Below, in pieces: positions 29,136-39,337 of a DNA stretch of 64,000 bases (positions are counted from its first letter, which is position 1; every line of letters starts with the position of its first letter). Under the pieces are notes generated by a model. The model searched no databases, was not told the DNA's origin, and was given only the letters and a program-made list of their open reading frames with translations. The position numbers and the translations under genes are program-made. Source of the stretch: Staphylococcus carnosus (GTDB lineage Bacteria > Bacillota > Bacilli > Staphylococcales > Staphylococcaceae); the NCBI RefSeq assembly GCF_900458435.1, contig NZ_UHCT01000001.1:2170001-2234000 (forward strand), given 5' to 3'.

Positions 29136-29709
29136 TCTCACCTGCTTTCTGCAAAAACAACCGAATTTGTTCATGTCCATATTCACTTAAAATAGATTCT
29201 GGATGATACTGAACACCATATATCGGGTACTGTTTATGCTGGATTCCCATCACAATGTTTTCATCATTTGTGGCTGTGACTTTTAAAACATTCGGCACAC
29301 TTTCAGCATCTGCCATCAATGAGTGATAACGCATTACTTCAAATGAAGTCGGTAAACCTTCAAATATACCTTCGCCTGTGTTTGTAATGCACGTAGTATG
29401 CCCGTGTACAGGACGGAAATTAGGCACTATGTTTCCTCCATAATGTTCAATTAAAAATTGGAAGCCTAGACAAACACCTAATATCGGAATTTTCTTTTCA
29501 TATTCTTCGAGAATTTGACGCAAAACCGGATAATCACTCGGACGACCTGGTCCTGGAGAAATAACTAGTGCTGAAGGTTGCATTGCCTTTAATTGAGACA
29601 ATGTCAATTCCTTGCTATCTAACACTTTAATTTCACTCTCACTCTCAACAGTCAAATAATCTACTATATTATATGTAAATGAATCTTTGTTATCTATCAT
29701 AATAATCAT
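29122..29709 (-). CDS. pabA: Aminodeoxychorismate synthase component II (glutamine amidotransferase) PabA
   Basis: Class I glutamine amidotransferase (about 195 aa) that supplies ammonia to PabB. N-terminal IDNKDSFTYNIVDYL, oxyanion segment SPGPGRPSDYP, nucleophile Cys in ILGVCLGFQFL, and the His/Glu pair in YHPESILSEYG are all visible. ATG 29709 is preceded by AGGGGT. PabA-type proteins can also serve anthranilate synthase; the pabB/pabC neighbours point to folate. Confidence 0.9.
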   Translation of the reverse strand: MIIMIDNKDSFTYNIVDYLTVESESEIKVLDSKELTLSQLKAMQPSALVISPGPGRPSDYPVLRQILEEYEKKIPILGVCLGFQFLIEHYGGNIVPNFRPVHGHTTCITNTGEGIFEGLPTSFEVMRYHSLMADAESVPNVLKVTATNDENIVMGIQHKQYPIYGVQYHPESILSEYGHEQIRLFLQKAGEIVAS

Positions 29710-29795
29710 ATTGTATACCCCTAACAAAATTGCTTGGTTTAAATCTATTTTACAAAAGAAAACAAAAGAATGTAATACATGGTTAGAAGTCTATC

Positions 29796-29824
29796 TTGAT
29801 TTTACAGCTCAAATATATTATTCT
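29796..29824 (+). promoter_or_regulatory. queCDE promoter
   Basis: TTGATT (29796-29801), a 17-bp spacer and TATTCT (29819-29824) place the transcription start about 14 bases before the preQ1 aptamer. Transcription diverges from pabABC. Confidence 0.55.
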
Positions 29825-29844
29825 AACTATCGAAATCGATAAAC

Positions 29845-29880
29845 AGAGGTTCCTAGCTGATACCCTCTATAAAAAACTAG
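29845..29880 (+). ncRNA. preQ1-I riboswitch
   Basis: The sequence has the full class I preQ1 aptamer pattern: AGAGGTTC at 29845, CTAGCT as the loop, ACCCTCT closing the P1 stem, and the A-rich tail AAAAAACTAG that forms the pseudoknot. It matches the Bacillus queC leader closely. It sits about 170 nt upstream of queC. Downstream, a weak TAGAC/GTCTA hairpin (29878-29901) and a larger TTGGAC/GTCCAA structure followed by T7 (about 29948-30009) are candidates for the expression platform. Confidence 0.92.
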
Positions 29881-30050
29881 ACTTTTAATTTCAATCGTCT
29901 ATCTTTTATAGGGATAGGCAAAAAATAAATTGTCTATCACGTCAACTTGGACCTGAGAACTTGCATTTGTCCTTTTAGCAAATCAGTTCATACAGTGTCC
30001 AATTTTTTTGTTTTTAGCTAGGCCGCGAAATATAAAGGAGAGATTGATTT

Positions 30051-30722
30051 ATGGCATCTCATACACTTGATGATAACAAAGCACTGGTTGTTTTCAGCGG
30101 CGGTCAAGATAGTACAACATGTCTTTTTTATGCAAAAGAAAAGTTTGAAGAAGTTGAACTCGTTACATTCCAATATGGACAACGACACGATACAGAAATA
30201 GAAGTAGCAAAAAAAATTGCAGACGAACAAGGATTAAAGCATCATATTCTTGATATGTCCCTTTTATCACAACTCACTCCTAATGCTCTCACACAACATA
30301 ATTTAGAAATTGAACAAACTGACGATGGCGTTCCAAATACATTTGTACCTGCTAGAAATTTATTATTTTTATCATTTGCTGGTGCTTTAGCATATCAAAT
30401 CAAAGCACGTCATATTATCACTGGTGTTTGTGAAACTGATTTTTCAGGATATCCAGACTGCCGTGATGACTTCGTTAAATCCATGAATGTGACATTAAAT
30501 TTATCTATGGACAAAAACTTTGTCATCCATACACCATTAATGTGGCTAGATAAAAAAGAAACATGGGCTTTGAGCGACCAGCTTGGTGTATTAGATTATG
30601 TTCGCAATCAAACACTAACTTGTTATAACGGAATTATTGCAGACGGCTGCGGTGAATGTCCTGCTTGCAAACTACGTGCACGCGGCTTAAATGCTTATTT
30701 AGAAGAAAAAGGAGTGAAGTAG
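30051..30722 (+). CDS. queC: 7-cyano-7-deazaguanine synthase QueC
   Basis: ATP-dependent ligase that converts 7-carboxy-7-deazaguanine to preQ0 (223 aa). The PP-loop is SGGQDS at residues 16-21, and the C-terminal zinc site is made by cysteines in [25 protein letters not shown] precedes the ATG. It is first of a tight queC-queD-queE operon (1 bp between C and D; queE starts within queD) controlled by the upstream preQ1 riboswitch. Confidence 0.94.
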   Translation: MASHTLDDNKALVVFSGGQDSTTCLFYAKEKFEEVELVTFQYGQRHDTEIEVAKKIADEQGLKHHILDMSLLSQLTPNALTQHNLEIEQTDDGVPNTFVPARNLLFLSFAGALAYQIKARHIITGVCETDFSGYPDCRDDFVKSMNVTLNLSMDKNFVIHTPLMWLDKKETWALSDQLGVLDYVRNQTLTCYNGIIADGCGECPACKLRARGLNAYLEEKGVK

Positions 30723-30723
30723 G

Positions 30724-31149
30724 ATGTTACAACAAATTTACCCCAGTGTTTCTCATCCCTACGCGTTCGAATTAAATAAAGATTTTCATTTCGCAGCAGC
30801 GCACTATATCCCTTGTGAAGATGCAGGTAAATGTGTGCGCACGCATGGTCATACTTATTTTGTGAATTTGACAATCGTTGGTAATGAACTCGATCATAGC
30901 GGTTTCCTAATTAATTTTGCTTATTTAAAAAAACAAATTCATGAACAGTTTGATCATTATCTATTAAATGATTTACCTCAATTCAAAGATAAGATGCCTT
31001 CAACCGAAATTGTTGCACAAACTATTTATAAAATGACTGAAGAAATATTAGAGAAACAACCTAATCATCCAAAATGTGCGCAAGTATACCTTCGTGAAAC
31101 ACCTTCTAGTTATGTTGTTTATAAAGGTAAGGAGTTTCGTTATGGCTAA
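30724..31149 (+). CDS. queD: 6-carboxytetrahydropterin synthase QueD
   Basis: Converts dihydroneopterin triphosphate to 6-carboxy-5,6,7,8-tetrahydropterin, the first dedicated queuosine step (141 aa). Zinc ligands are H27 (FHFAAAHY) and the HGH pair H41/H43, with a catalytic Cys in CEDAGKC (31-37). The C-terminal VYLRETPSSYVVY is a family feature. Its end overlaps queE by 8 bp. Confidence 0.92.
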   Translation: MLQQIYPSVSHPYAFELNKDFHFAAAHYIPCEDAGKCVRTHGHTYFVNLTIVGNELDHSGFLINFAYLKKQIHEQFDHYLLNDLPQFKDKMPSTEIVAQTIYKMTEEILEKQPNHPKCAQVYLRETPSSYVVYKGKEFRYG

Positions 31150-31855
31150 AATACCAGTATTAGAAATTTTCGGTCCTACAATCCAAGGTGAAGGCAGAGT
31201 AATCGGACGTAAAACAATGTTTGTACGAACTGCAGGGTGCGATTACCACTGTAGCTGGTGTGATTCTAAATTCACTTGGGACGGGAGCGCAAAAGACCAA
31301 ATTGAAATGATGACTGCTGAAGAAATTTATCATCAACTCAAAGAAGTTGGTGGCGATTACTTTAATCATGTCACTATTTCAGGCGGCAATCCTGCTTTAA
31401 TCAAGGGGATTCAAGAATTAGTTGATCTTTTTGAAGACAAGAACATTGAAACTGCTTTAGAAACCCAAGGTAGTCGTTATCAACCTTGGATGCGTCAAAT
31501 CAATGATTTAACAATAAGCCCTAAACCACCTAGTTCAGGTATGAAACCTAACCTAGAAATATTAGATGATGTCATTGCACAATGTGTGCTTGAATCTTTG
31601 AATTTGAAGGTAGTCATATTTGAAGATAAAGATTTTGAATTCGCAAAAGAAATTCATCATCGTTATCCTAGCATCCCATTCTATCTTCAAGTCGGCAATC
31701 CTTATCTAGAAGATGAAGTTGAAAACCATACTGAACGTTTATTAAAACGTTACGAAAATTTAGTGGAAACCGTAATGGTCAGCAGTGAAATGAATGATGT
31801 GTATGTATTACCTCAATTACATACACTCTTATGGAGTAATAAAAAAGGTGTTTAA
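31142..31855 (+). CDS. queE: 7-carboxy-7-deazaguanine synthase QueE
   Basis: Radical-SAM enzyme (237 aa) that makes 7-carboxy-7-deazaguanine. The N-terminal substrate motif is FGPTIQGEG, and the 4Fe-4S cluster cysteines are in CDYHCSWCDSKF (CxxxCxxC). The glycine-rich SAM site TISGGNPAL follows. ATG 31142 lies inside the queD end and has AAGGAG upstream; the frame is open further back but only through queD. Confidence 0.93.
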   Translation: MAKIPVLEIFGPTIQGEGRVIGRKTMFVRTAGCDYHCSWCDSKFTWDGSAKDQIEMMTAEEIYHQLKEVGGDYFNHVTISGGNPALIKGIQELVDLFEDKNIETALETQGSRYQPWMRQINDLTISPKPPSSGMKPNLEILDDVIAQCVLESLNLKVVIFEDKDFEFAKEIHHRYPSIPFYLQVGNPYLEDEVENHTERLLKRYENLVETVMVSSEMNDVYVLPQLHTLLWSNKKGV

Positions 31856-31872
31856 AAATTTCAAAGCATTAT

Positions 31873-31917
31873 AAAAGGTTGTTCAGATTTTATTTGAACA
31901 ACCTTTATTATTACTAT
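31873..31917 (+). terminator. Terminator of queCDE
   Basis: AAAGGTTGTTCA and TGAACAACCTTT form a perfect 12-bp stem with a 9-nt loop and T/A-rich tail. Confidence 0.82.
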
Positions 31918-32012
31918 TAATCTTTGCTGAAACAAAATGTTTTCTAATGCTTAAAACACTTATAATTTGATATAATACTTCAGTGAATAATAGTAGTCAG
32001 GAGACACACCTT

Positions 32013-32594
32013 ATGCTCATTTACATAATTATTAATATTTTAATCATCATATCAGCGATTGTAATTGATATGTGGCTGCATACGTTTCGCCAATTAAGGC
32101 TAAGCACGTTGCTAATTGCTTTGACAATAAATAGTGTAATTAATATTTGGGTTATTGGAAAATATGATTTTATTTCCTTTTCTATCATTGCCTTTATATT
32201 AATTTGGACAGTATTGGCATTGCTTACAGATTGGAAGCTGCATCCAATTGTATTTGAAACGCAAAAATTTGCTGCTTTCATTATTTTCACTTTAATGAGC
32301 GTCTCCTTCTTTATTATCTTTAATACAAGTGAAGATTCTTATTATATGTCAATTCCATACCTGTCGCCCGTATTCTTTTTAATGGGTGCTTCGCTATTAT
32401 TTTTGAGTATTTTTCAAAATAGCGATGCTGAAAAAAATAATTCATCCAAAAAGTTACGCAACAAGTTAACAATCGGAACTATATTAATAGTGTTATCTTT
32501 CATGGTTACGACTCTTCTTACACTATTTTGGTATATTTTCGTAGTTATTTATTTGATTTTAATTGCATTTATATTATGGATGAAAATATTTTAA
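32013..32594 (+). CDS. Integral membrane protein, function unknown (193 aa)
   Basis: Almost entirely hydrophobic, with about six predicted helices (three pairs) and short loops, one of them Ser/Lys-rich near residue 138 (EKNNSSKKLRNK). No conserved motif recognised. ATG 32013 has AGGAGA 12 bases upstream; an in-frame GTG at 31983 lacks one. Monocistronic in appearance, between the queE terminator and the next small gene. Confidence 0.6.
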   Translation: MLIYIIINILIIISAIVIDMWLHTFRQLRLSTLLIALTINSVINIWVIGKYDFISFSIIAFILIWTVLALLTDWKLHPIVFETQKFAAFIIFTLMSVSFFIIFNTSEDSYYMSIPYLSPVFFLMGASLLFLSIFQNSDAEKNNSSKKLRNKLTIGTILIVLSFMVTTLLTLFWYIFVVIYLILIAFILWMKIF

Positions 32595-32697
32595 CATTAA
32601 TTGATTATTTTATGGTTATTCCTCTGAATCTAGTGGTAAAGAAATAAAAGCAAAACAAAAATCATGAATTTTGTTTAATAGATAGGAGGAAAAGATT

Positions 32698-32952
32698 ATG
32701 GGATTTATAGTGATGCTAATTGTCGGTGGCTTAATCGGTTGGTTAGCCGGCGCAATCTTAGGTAAAGATATTCCAGGTGGAATTATCGGTAATATTATCG
32801 CAGGTATTGTAGGTGCATGGTTAGGTTCAGCTATTTTCGGACATTGGGGTCCTAGTTTCGGCGGAATCTCAATCTTCCCTGCATTAATCGGTACAATTAT
32901 TTTAGTAGCCATTGTATCATTCATTTTTGGTGCAATGCGTAAACGTAAATAA
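32698..32952 (+). CDS. GlsB/YeaQ/YmgE family stress-response membrane protein
   Basis: A Gly-rich protein of 84 aa with three helices: residues 1-20, 28-47 and 55-77. Patterns typical of the family are LIGWLAGAILGKDIPGG near the N-terminus and GNIIAGIVGAWLG in the middle, and it ends in a short basic tail (RKRK). The family is linked to general or envelope stress in Gram-positives. TAGGAGG lies ten bases before the ATG. Confidence 0.8.
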   Translation: MGFIVMLIVGGLIGWLAGAILGKDIPGGIIGNIIAGIVGAWLGSAIFGHWGPSFGGISIFPALIGTIILVAIVSFIFGAMRKRK

Positions 32953-32988
32953 TTAGTTTTATAACTAAATGAAATATTGTATGAAAAA

Positions 32989-33024
32989 CGTCGGAGCTCA
33001 ACTTTTGAGTTCCGACATTTTTTA
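32989..33024 (+). terminator. Terminator of GlsB-family gene
   Basis: GTCGGAgCTCAA / TTGAGTTCCGAC forms a stem with a short loop (G-U pair allowed), then a T6 run. Confidence 0.82.
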
Positions 33025-33180
33025 TTTCCTTTGGAAAAGTTCATAATTAAAGCAATAATGTATTTAAACGTCAAATCAATCATACATAATTATATGCATT
33101 TAAATTTGCCTGTCTAATTAATAGAATTGCGGATAAGTTGTTTGTTACAATTAAGAAAAAGGTCAAAGGAGCGACAAATT

Positions 33181-34017
33181 TTGAAAAAGACCATGAAATT
33201 GAATAATGATTTAAAAATACCTCGAATTGGATTTGGAGTATATAAAATCGATGAAAATCATATGGATCCAGCAGTAAAAGTTGCTGAAAAAGCAGGCTAT
33301 CGTTCATTTGATACCGCCTATATTTATAAAAATGAACATGAGCTAGGTGAAGCTCTTAAAAAAGGCGATATTCCTCGTGAAAAATTATTTATTACGACTA
33401 AAATTTGGAACGACTTTCAAGGTTACGAAAGCACAAAAGAACAATTTAAAGCTTCTCTCGAAAGATTAGGTACTGATTACTTAGATTTATATTTAATACA
33501 TTGGCCTTGTGAAGCAGATGGTTTATTTATCGAAACATATAAAGCAATGGAAGAACTTTATAAAGAAGGCCTTATAAAAGCCATTGGTGTATGTAATTTC
33601 GAACAACACCACCTTGAGAAATTAATGGCGGAAACTGAAATCGTACCTGCAGTAAATCAAATTGAATGTCATCCTTATTTGAGCCAGCAACCATTACAAG
33701 ATTTTTGTGATCAACATGATATTAAAGTAACTGCTTGGATGCCTCTAATGCGTGGTCGCGGTTTATTCGAAGATCCAGTTATTGAAAAGTTAGCTGAGAA
33801 ATATGAAAAAACGCCTGCTCAAATCATTCTAAATTGGCATTTATGTCATGGTCGTATCGTTATTCCAAAATCTCAAACACCTTCAAGAATCTATGAAAAC
33901 TTTGACGCTATCAAATTTGAATTAAGAGATAAAGATGTTAAAAAAATAGATGCTTTAAATAAAAACTTACGCCAAGGCAAACACCCTGACGACGTAAAAA
34001 TTGGTACTTTAAAATAA
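33181..34017 (+). CDS. Aldo/keto reductase
   Basis: A TIM-barrel NAD(P)H-dependent oxidoreductase of the AKR superfamily (278 aa). The catalytic tetrad is visible: Asp and Tyr in SFDTAYIYKNE, Lys in FITTKIW, His in LYLIHWP. The C-terminal cofactor motif is IVIPKSQTPSRI. TTG 33181 with AAAGGAG nine bases upstream is the most likely start; a longer frame lacks a ribosome site. Substrate unknown. A terminator follows directly. Confidence 0.85.
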   Translation: MKKTMKLNNDLKIPRIGFGVYKIDENHMDPAVKVAEKAGYRSFDTAYIYKNEHELGEALKKGDIPREKLFITTKIWNDFQGYESTKEQFKASLERLGTDYLDLYLIHWPCEADGLFIETYKAMEELYKEGLIKAIGVCNFEQHHLEKLMAETEIVPAVNQIECHPYLSQQPLQDFCDQHDIKVTAWMPLMRGRGLFEDPVIEKLAEKYEKTPAQIILNWHLCHGRIVIPKSQTPSRIYENFDAIKFELRDKDVKKIDALNKNLRQGKHPDDVKIGTLK

Positions 34018-34028
34018 CTACTCCTATT

Positions 34029-34061
34029 ACACACGCTTAAAATATGAGCGTGTGTTTTTTA
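34029..34061 (+). terminator. Terminator of aldo/keto reductase gene
   Basis: ACACACGCT (34029-34037) and AGCGTGTGT (34047-34055) form a 9-bp stem followed by T6. Confidence 0.87.
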
Positions 34062-35030
<969 letters not shown>

Positions 35031-35033
35031 TAA

Positions 35034-35080
35034 TAAAAACTGACGGTATCCATAAAATTATGGATACCGTCAGTTTTTAT
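35034..35080. terminator. Bidirectional terminator between scdA and saeS
   Basis: A perfect stem of about 19 bp (AAAAACTGACGGTATCCAT against its complement) with A/T runs on both sides serves the convergent genes. Confidence 0.92.
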
Positions 35081-35082
35081 TA

Positions 35083-36117
35083 TTATAGTCTCGGAATTGA
35101 AACTGTCATTTTTGTACCCACTTCTGGTGTACTTTCAACATTAATTGTTCCTCCGATTTGTTTCGCTAATTCATTAGCAATATAAAGCCCTAAGCCAGAA
35201 CCTCCAGTTTCATTATTTCTTGAATGTTCCACTCTAAACGTACGTTCAAATAAACGAGGAAGATGTTCTGGTTGTATACCTATACCTTCATCTTGAACTG
35301 AAATTTCAATGCGTTCCCCATTCTCAGATAATGTTAAATTAACCGGACTTCCAGTGGGAGAAAATTTCAATGCATTGTCGATCAGATTCGTTAAAATGCG
35401 CTCTAAAGGGCGCGGGTATTGTTTAAATGGTTCTAATTGACTGCAAAAATTCACTTCTAAATTTCTTAAGTCCAATTTCATACGCTGTTCATAACCACTT
35501 AAAATCGTAATCAACAGCTGGTCAATTTGAATCATTTCTATAGAGTCTTTATTAGGTAATTCTAATGCTGCAACATTAGTTAGTTCATCAAACATATTCG
35601 ATAACCTTTTCGATTGTTTAATCAAACTTTCATAAGCTGCATCTCGATCTTTCGGAGCTGCAATAATCCCCTCTTTTAAACCTTCAGAATAAGAAATAAT
35701 ACATGAAAGCGGCGTTTTTAAATCATGTGCAAGGTTTTGGATAAGTTCATATTTCTCTTGCTGTTCTGTCTTAATTTGTGCCATTTGTTCAGTAATTTCT
35801 TTTGCCATTTTATTAAAAGAATGACTTAACTCTTTAATTTCTCGAGGCGATTTAAAATTAATAGGTTCCATTTTATAGTTGCCATTCGCAAATTCTTTAG
35901 TTTTACGATTGAAAACTTTAATTCTTTTTACCAAGGGTGTTAAAAACAAGCTGCATATTAATAAAGCTAAACAACTAGAAATTATCGCACTAATGGTCAG
36001 TAGGGCAGTAGTATGACCGTTAAATACCATCAGTTTATATGCCATTCCTAATATCGTTGAAGCTAACAGAATACTCGAAAGCACACCAATAATTACTTGT
36101 GTTCTAATTGAAAACAT
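35083..36117 (-). CDS. saeS: Sensor histidine kinase SaeS
   Basis: Intramembrane-sensing kinase of the Sae system (344 aa). Two N-terminal helices are joined by a very short extracellular loop (about residues 8-28 and 38-60). A HAMP segment follows, then the phospho-acceptor H131 in [11 protein letters not shown], the same number as in S. aureus. ATP-lid motifs are [16 protein letters not shown] and GSGLGLYIA. The ATG overlaps the TGA that would end full-length saeR. The protein looks intact although its partner gene is truncated by a nonsense codon. Confidence 0.9.
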   Translation of the reverse strand: MFSIRTQVIIGVLSSILLASTILGMAYKLMVFNGHTTALLTISAIISSCLALLICSLFLTPLVKRIKVFNRKTKEFANGNYKMEPINFKSPREIKELSHSFNKMAKEITEQMAQIKTEQQEKYELIQNLAHDLKTPLSCIISYSEGLKEGIIAAPKDRDAAYESLIKQSKRLSNMFDELTNVAALELPNKDSIEMIQIDQLLITILSGYEQRMKLDLRNLEVNFCSQLEPFKQYPRPLERILTNLIDNALKFSPTGSPVNLTLSENGERIEISVQDEGIGIQPEHLPRLFERTFRVEHSRNNETGGSGLGLYIANELAKQIGGTINVESTPEVGTKMTVSIPRL

Positions 36118-36803
36118 CAAATTTGATTCCTTTCGAAAGTATAGCCTAATCCCCAGACGGTTTTAATTGTATAATCACGATAATTAAACTGTTCAAATTT
36201 TTCACGTAAACGATGTATGTGGACATTAACAGTATTTACGTCTTCATAATAATCATATTGCCATACTTCTTATATTAATTCCGATTTAGAAATAACTTCG
36301 TTTTCATGTTTTCCTAAATACCATAATAGTTCAAACTCTTTAATGCGGAGATTGACGGGTTCATCATAAATAAGTGCTCGCTTTTGAGTATCATTCAATT
36401 CAAGTGCACCAAATTTTAGACAGGATTGCAAATTCATACATTTTTGCACACGATTCAACAAATTATTAGCACGAAGCACTAGCTCACGGGGACTAAAGGG
36501 TTTTGTCATATAATCATCAGCACCTAGAGTCAATGCATATATTGTATCTTGCTCTTGTGTTTTTGCTGATAGATATATAAATGGTATATCTAATTGTCTT
36601 AATTTCATTTCTTTAACGACATCGTAGCCATTTAATTCAGGCATCATTATATCTAATACGATTAAATCAATGGAATCATCAAGATGTTGTAGTGCTTCTT
36701 CACCGTTTGAAGCTGTAGTTACGGTATAACCTTCGTATTCAAAGTAGGTTTGGCAGATATCTACGATATCTTTTTCATCGTCTACGAGTAGGATGTGGTT
36801 CAT
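36117..36803 (-). pseudogene. saeR: Response regulator saeR with in-frame nonsense codon
   Basis: OmpR-family regulator. The receiver domain is intact (acidic pair D8/D9, phospho-acceptor D51, Lys in MTKPFSPRE). At codon 178 (36270-36272) a TAA stop follows KSELI. The same frame then continues without error for 50 codons as [15 protein letters not shown] through [14 protein letters not shown], the rest of the winged-helix domain, to TGA at 36117-36119 overlapping the saeS ATG. The S. aureus protein has Glu at the stop position, so one base change (GAA to TAA) explains it. The 177-residue product (from ATG 36803) lacks the recognition helix and wing. Readthrough would give 228 residues, as in S. 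aureus. Confidence 0.92.
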
Positions 36804-37254
36804 GTTTGTAATCACCTTTTTCTCTAATATATAGGATCATAGCCTTTAAGGATATCTTCTTCAAAATAACAGGATTCATAAGGAGGATAATAAAAAATGC
36901 AAGTTGAACCAGATAAGTAAAAATCATATCCGATAAAATATAATTTAGCATAACAAACGCTCCAAAGAAACTCGCAATTTGTGACATTATTCCGAACAAT
37001 AAACCTAGCCCTATAGCAATCTCTCCTAAAGGCACTACAATATTAAAAATTCCGGCTGTATGCGCTACGACATGTTCAAAAAAGAATTTAAACCACTCTG
37101 GTGAATCTTCATTTTTAATCACAACTGGAATAAGACCATTAATTGTAAATCCACCCGTTAATTTTTCCCAACCTTGTACTAAAATATAACCTCCTGAACC
37201 TACACGGATAATGAATATAATAATATATTGGATGATGTCTTTATAATTTTTCAT
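36775..37254 (-). CDS. saeQ: SaeQ, DoxX-family membrane protein
   Basis: Four-helix DoxX-family protein (159 aa) with the conserved [19 protein letters not shown] near residue 17 and a Gly-rich third helix. In S. aureus SaeQ forms a ternary complex with SaeP and SaeS and activates the phosphatase activity of SaeS. The end overlaps the saeR start by 29 bp. There is no visible defect. Confidence 0.88.
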   Translation of the reverse strand: MKNYKDIIQYIIIFIIRVGSGGYILVQGWEKLTGGFTINGLIPVVIKNEDSPEWFKFFFEHVVAHTAGIFNIVVPLGEIAIGLGLLFGIMSQIASFFGAFVMLNYILSDMIFTYLVQLAFFIILLMNPVILKKISLKAMILYIREKGDYKHEPHPTRRR

Positions 37255-37283
37255 GTTTTTTCTCCTTTAATATTGTTTGATTT

Positions 37284-37322
37284 AAAAATGAAGTTGGGTT
37301 GATTGTCTCCCAACTTCATTTT
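37284..37322. terminator. Hairpin between saeP and saeQ
   Basis: AAAATGAAGTTGGG and CCCAACTTCATTTT form a 14-bp stem with a short loop and T-rich flanks. On the minus strand it would end a saeP-only transcript and leave saeQRS dependent on readthrough or an internal promoter. Confidence 0.75.
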
Positions 37323-37330
37323 ACATTGCA

Positions 37331-37759
37331 TTATTTTACTTTAGCTGCTCCAAAAATCACGTGCGCTTTCTTACAATAAATAGTTACTTCATTGTATTTA
37401 TCTAAATCTGCGCCTTGAATATCAAAAGTTTGTTCTGGCTTATTGTAATCTACCATTTCCAGTTGTTTTCCTTCCTTGATATTACCGTCTTTAGTTAAAT
37501 ACACATATAAATCAGGACCTTTAGCAGATTTGAAATCTGTTAGCATAATTTTTCCGTTTTCAATCTTTGCGTTACCTTCTACATGCTCTTCTCCAGATTT
37601 AAACTTACCCGTCAAAGTTTTATGTGATTTGTTGCTGTGTTGATGCTCTTCTGTTTTATTATCGTGTTCATGCTTTTCTTCTTTTTCTTTGTTTCCGCAC
37701 CCACCTAAAATAAGTGCTGCTGTTAAAGATGCTGTTGCTATTAAATGTGATGGTTTCAT
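37331..37759 (-). CDS. saeP: SaeP lipoprotein
   Basis: A lipoprotein of 142 aa: signal with lipobox LGGC (Cys21), then a linker very rich in His, Glu and Lys (KHEHDNKTEEHQHSNKSHK), then a DM13-like beta domain (about 48-142). In S. aureus SaeP is the extracellular partner that modulates SaeS. First gene of the saePQRS cluster. The His-rich linker could bind metal; that is a guess. Confidence 0.87.
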   Translation of the reverse strand: MKPSHLIATASLTAALILGGCGNKEKEEKHEHDNKTEEHQHSNKSHKTLTGKFKSGEEHVEGNAKIENGKIMLTDFKSAKGPDLYVYLTKDGNIKEGKQLEMVDYNKPEQTFDIQGADLDKYNEVTIYCKKAHVIFGAAKVK

Positions 37760-37798
37760 GTTAACCCCTCATTTCTCTATTTATTTGAAATATGTTGA

Positions 37799-37814
37799 GT
37801 TAATTATATGTTGA
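37799..37814. promoter_or_regulatory. Candidate SaeR-binding site upstream of saeP
   Basis: GTTAA-N6-GTTGA differs in one base from the SaeR direct repeat GTTAA-N6-GTTAA. It overlaps a TATAAT (37803-37808, minus strand) that could be the saeP -10. No good -35 was found, as expected for an activated promoter. Confidence 0.45.
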
Positions 37815-37888
37815 ACATGAATTGGATACCATTAACTATTTATTAATTGAAATATAACTTTTTATCATGTCGAAAATGTGTCTAAACA

Positions 37889-37920
37889 AAAAACCAGTAC
37901 TCTTTTTAAGTACTGGTTGT
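37889..37920 (-). terminator. Terminator of mpfA
   Basis: AACCAGTAC (37894-37902) and GTACTGGTT (37912-37920) form a 9-bp stem; the minus strand continues into a T6 run. Confidence 0.85.
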
Positions 37921-37927
37921 AAAAGTA

Positions 37928-39337
37928 TTAATCTTCTTTATCTTTACGATCTTTCTTTTCTTTTTTATCTTTGTGATGCTTATCTTTATGATTTTTATCA
38001 TCATCACTGTCTTCTTCAATTTCTTCTTTACGCTCTTCATTATATTCATATTTTAAAATAACCGTAATGATTTGATGATTATCAACTTCTGAAATAATCC
38101 ATCGATCATAAAAAGTATCTACATAATCGTTTTGTTGCAAGTTAGTATTATGTGCTTGCAGCCAACCGCCGATTGTATCGATGTCATCTGAGTCTTCAAA
38201 TTCAATACCGAATTCATCTGTTAAATCTTCAAGCAACACACGTCCATTAATTTGATACGTGTTCTCTCCCAATTTAACAACATCATTAACTTCGTTTTCA
38301 TCAAATTCATCTCGTATTTCACCCACAATTTCTTCTAAAATATCTTCCATTGTTAAAATACCGGCTGTACCGCCGTATTCATCAATGATCAAACTGATAT
38401 GCACACGTTCACGCTGCATTCTGATTAATGCATCACTAATACGTGTTGTTTCAGAAATTAACGGCAACTCATGAATATAATTACTGATTTTAATAGGTTT
38501 GCCTGATGCATATTCTGTTAAAAATTCTTTCACATTGATAAAGCCTTTAATATGGTCCTTATCTCCATCCTCTGTAATAGGATAACGTGTGAATTGATAC
38601 TCTCGAATTGTTTCTAACAATTCATTAACAGTAAACGGTTCGTTTAATGTCGCCATTTGTGTTCTTGGAACCATGACATCTTTAGCTTGTCTTTCATCAA
38701 ATGAAAAGATATTTTGCATATAAGCTAGTTCTGTCTGGTTAATTTCACCGCTATTATAACTGTTATTAATAATCATTTTGATTTCTTCTTCAGACATCGC
38801 ATCGTTATTTTCGTCGGGATCAATTCCAAAGATACGAATAATCATACGCGCTGAACCATTCATTAACCAAATTAATGGTTTCATAATCAGACCGAAATAA
38901 TAAAGTGGACGTGCGTATAATAACGCGACTCTTTCAGTATGTTGAATCGCGAAAGATTTAGGTGCTAATTCACCAATGACCACGTGCAAGTAAGTAACAA
39001 CTAAAAATGAAACAATTAAAGAAATTGTCGCATTTAATGCATCTGGTAACGGCAGCAGCACAAATAAAGGATGTAGTAATTTTTCAAAAACTGGTTCTCC
39101 TAACCAACCTAATCCTAAAGATGTAACCGTAATACCAAGTTGGCAAGCTGACAAATAATAATCAAGATTTGTAATCATTTTCTTGACCACTTTTGCACTA
39201 CCATTTCCTTCTGCTATCATTTCCTCAATTTTCGTTGCTCTTACTTTTACTAAAGCAAATTCAGATCCTACAAAGACTGTAGTTAAAGCGATTAAAAATA
39301 TAAATATAACTAAATTTATTATGGTCGTACTATCCAA
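37928..39337 (-). CDS. mpfA: CNNM/CorC-family magnesium transport protein MpfA
   Basis: A membrane protein of 469 aa. An N-terminal DUF21/CNNM domain of three or four helices (1 to about 195) contains [16 protein letters not shown] and LGLGWLGEP. Two CBS domains follow (about 210-335, including the VPRTQM and [23 protein letters not shown] motifs), then a CorC_HlyC domain to about 435. The last 30 residues are a Lys/Asp/His-rich tail. The S. aureus orthologue at this locus protects against high magnesium, probably by export. The TTG start follows directly on the stop codon of a 53-codon frame. Confidence 0.87.
   Translation of the reverse strand: MDSTTIINLVIFIFLIALTTVFVGSEFALVKVRATKIEEMIAEGNGSAKVVKKMITNLDYYLSACQLGITVTSLGLGWLGEPVFEKLLHPLFVLLPLPDALNATISLIVSFLVVTYLHVVIGELAPKSFAIQHTERVALLYARPLYYFGLIMKPLIWLMNGSARMIIRIFGIDPDENNDAMSEEEIKMIINNSYNSGEINQTELAYMQNIFSFDERQAKDVMVPRTQMATLNEPFTVNELLETIREYQFTRYPITEDGDKDHIKGFINVKEFLTEYASGKPIKISNYIHELPLISETTRISDALIRMQRERVHISLIIDEYGGTAGILTMEDILEEIVGEIRDEFDENEVNDVVKLGENTYQINGRVLLEDLTDEFGIEFEDSDDIDTIGGWLQAHNTNLQQNDYVDTFYDRWIISEVDNHQIITVILKYEYNEERKEEIEEDSDDDKNHKDKHHKDKKEKKDRKDKED

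Noticed and set aside
36117..36272. Frameshift as the cause of saeR truncation
   Set aside because: Reading the same frame past the TAA restores the family sequence to its end, so it is a nonsense change with no shift.
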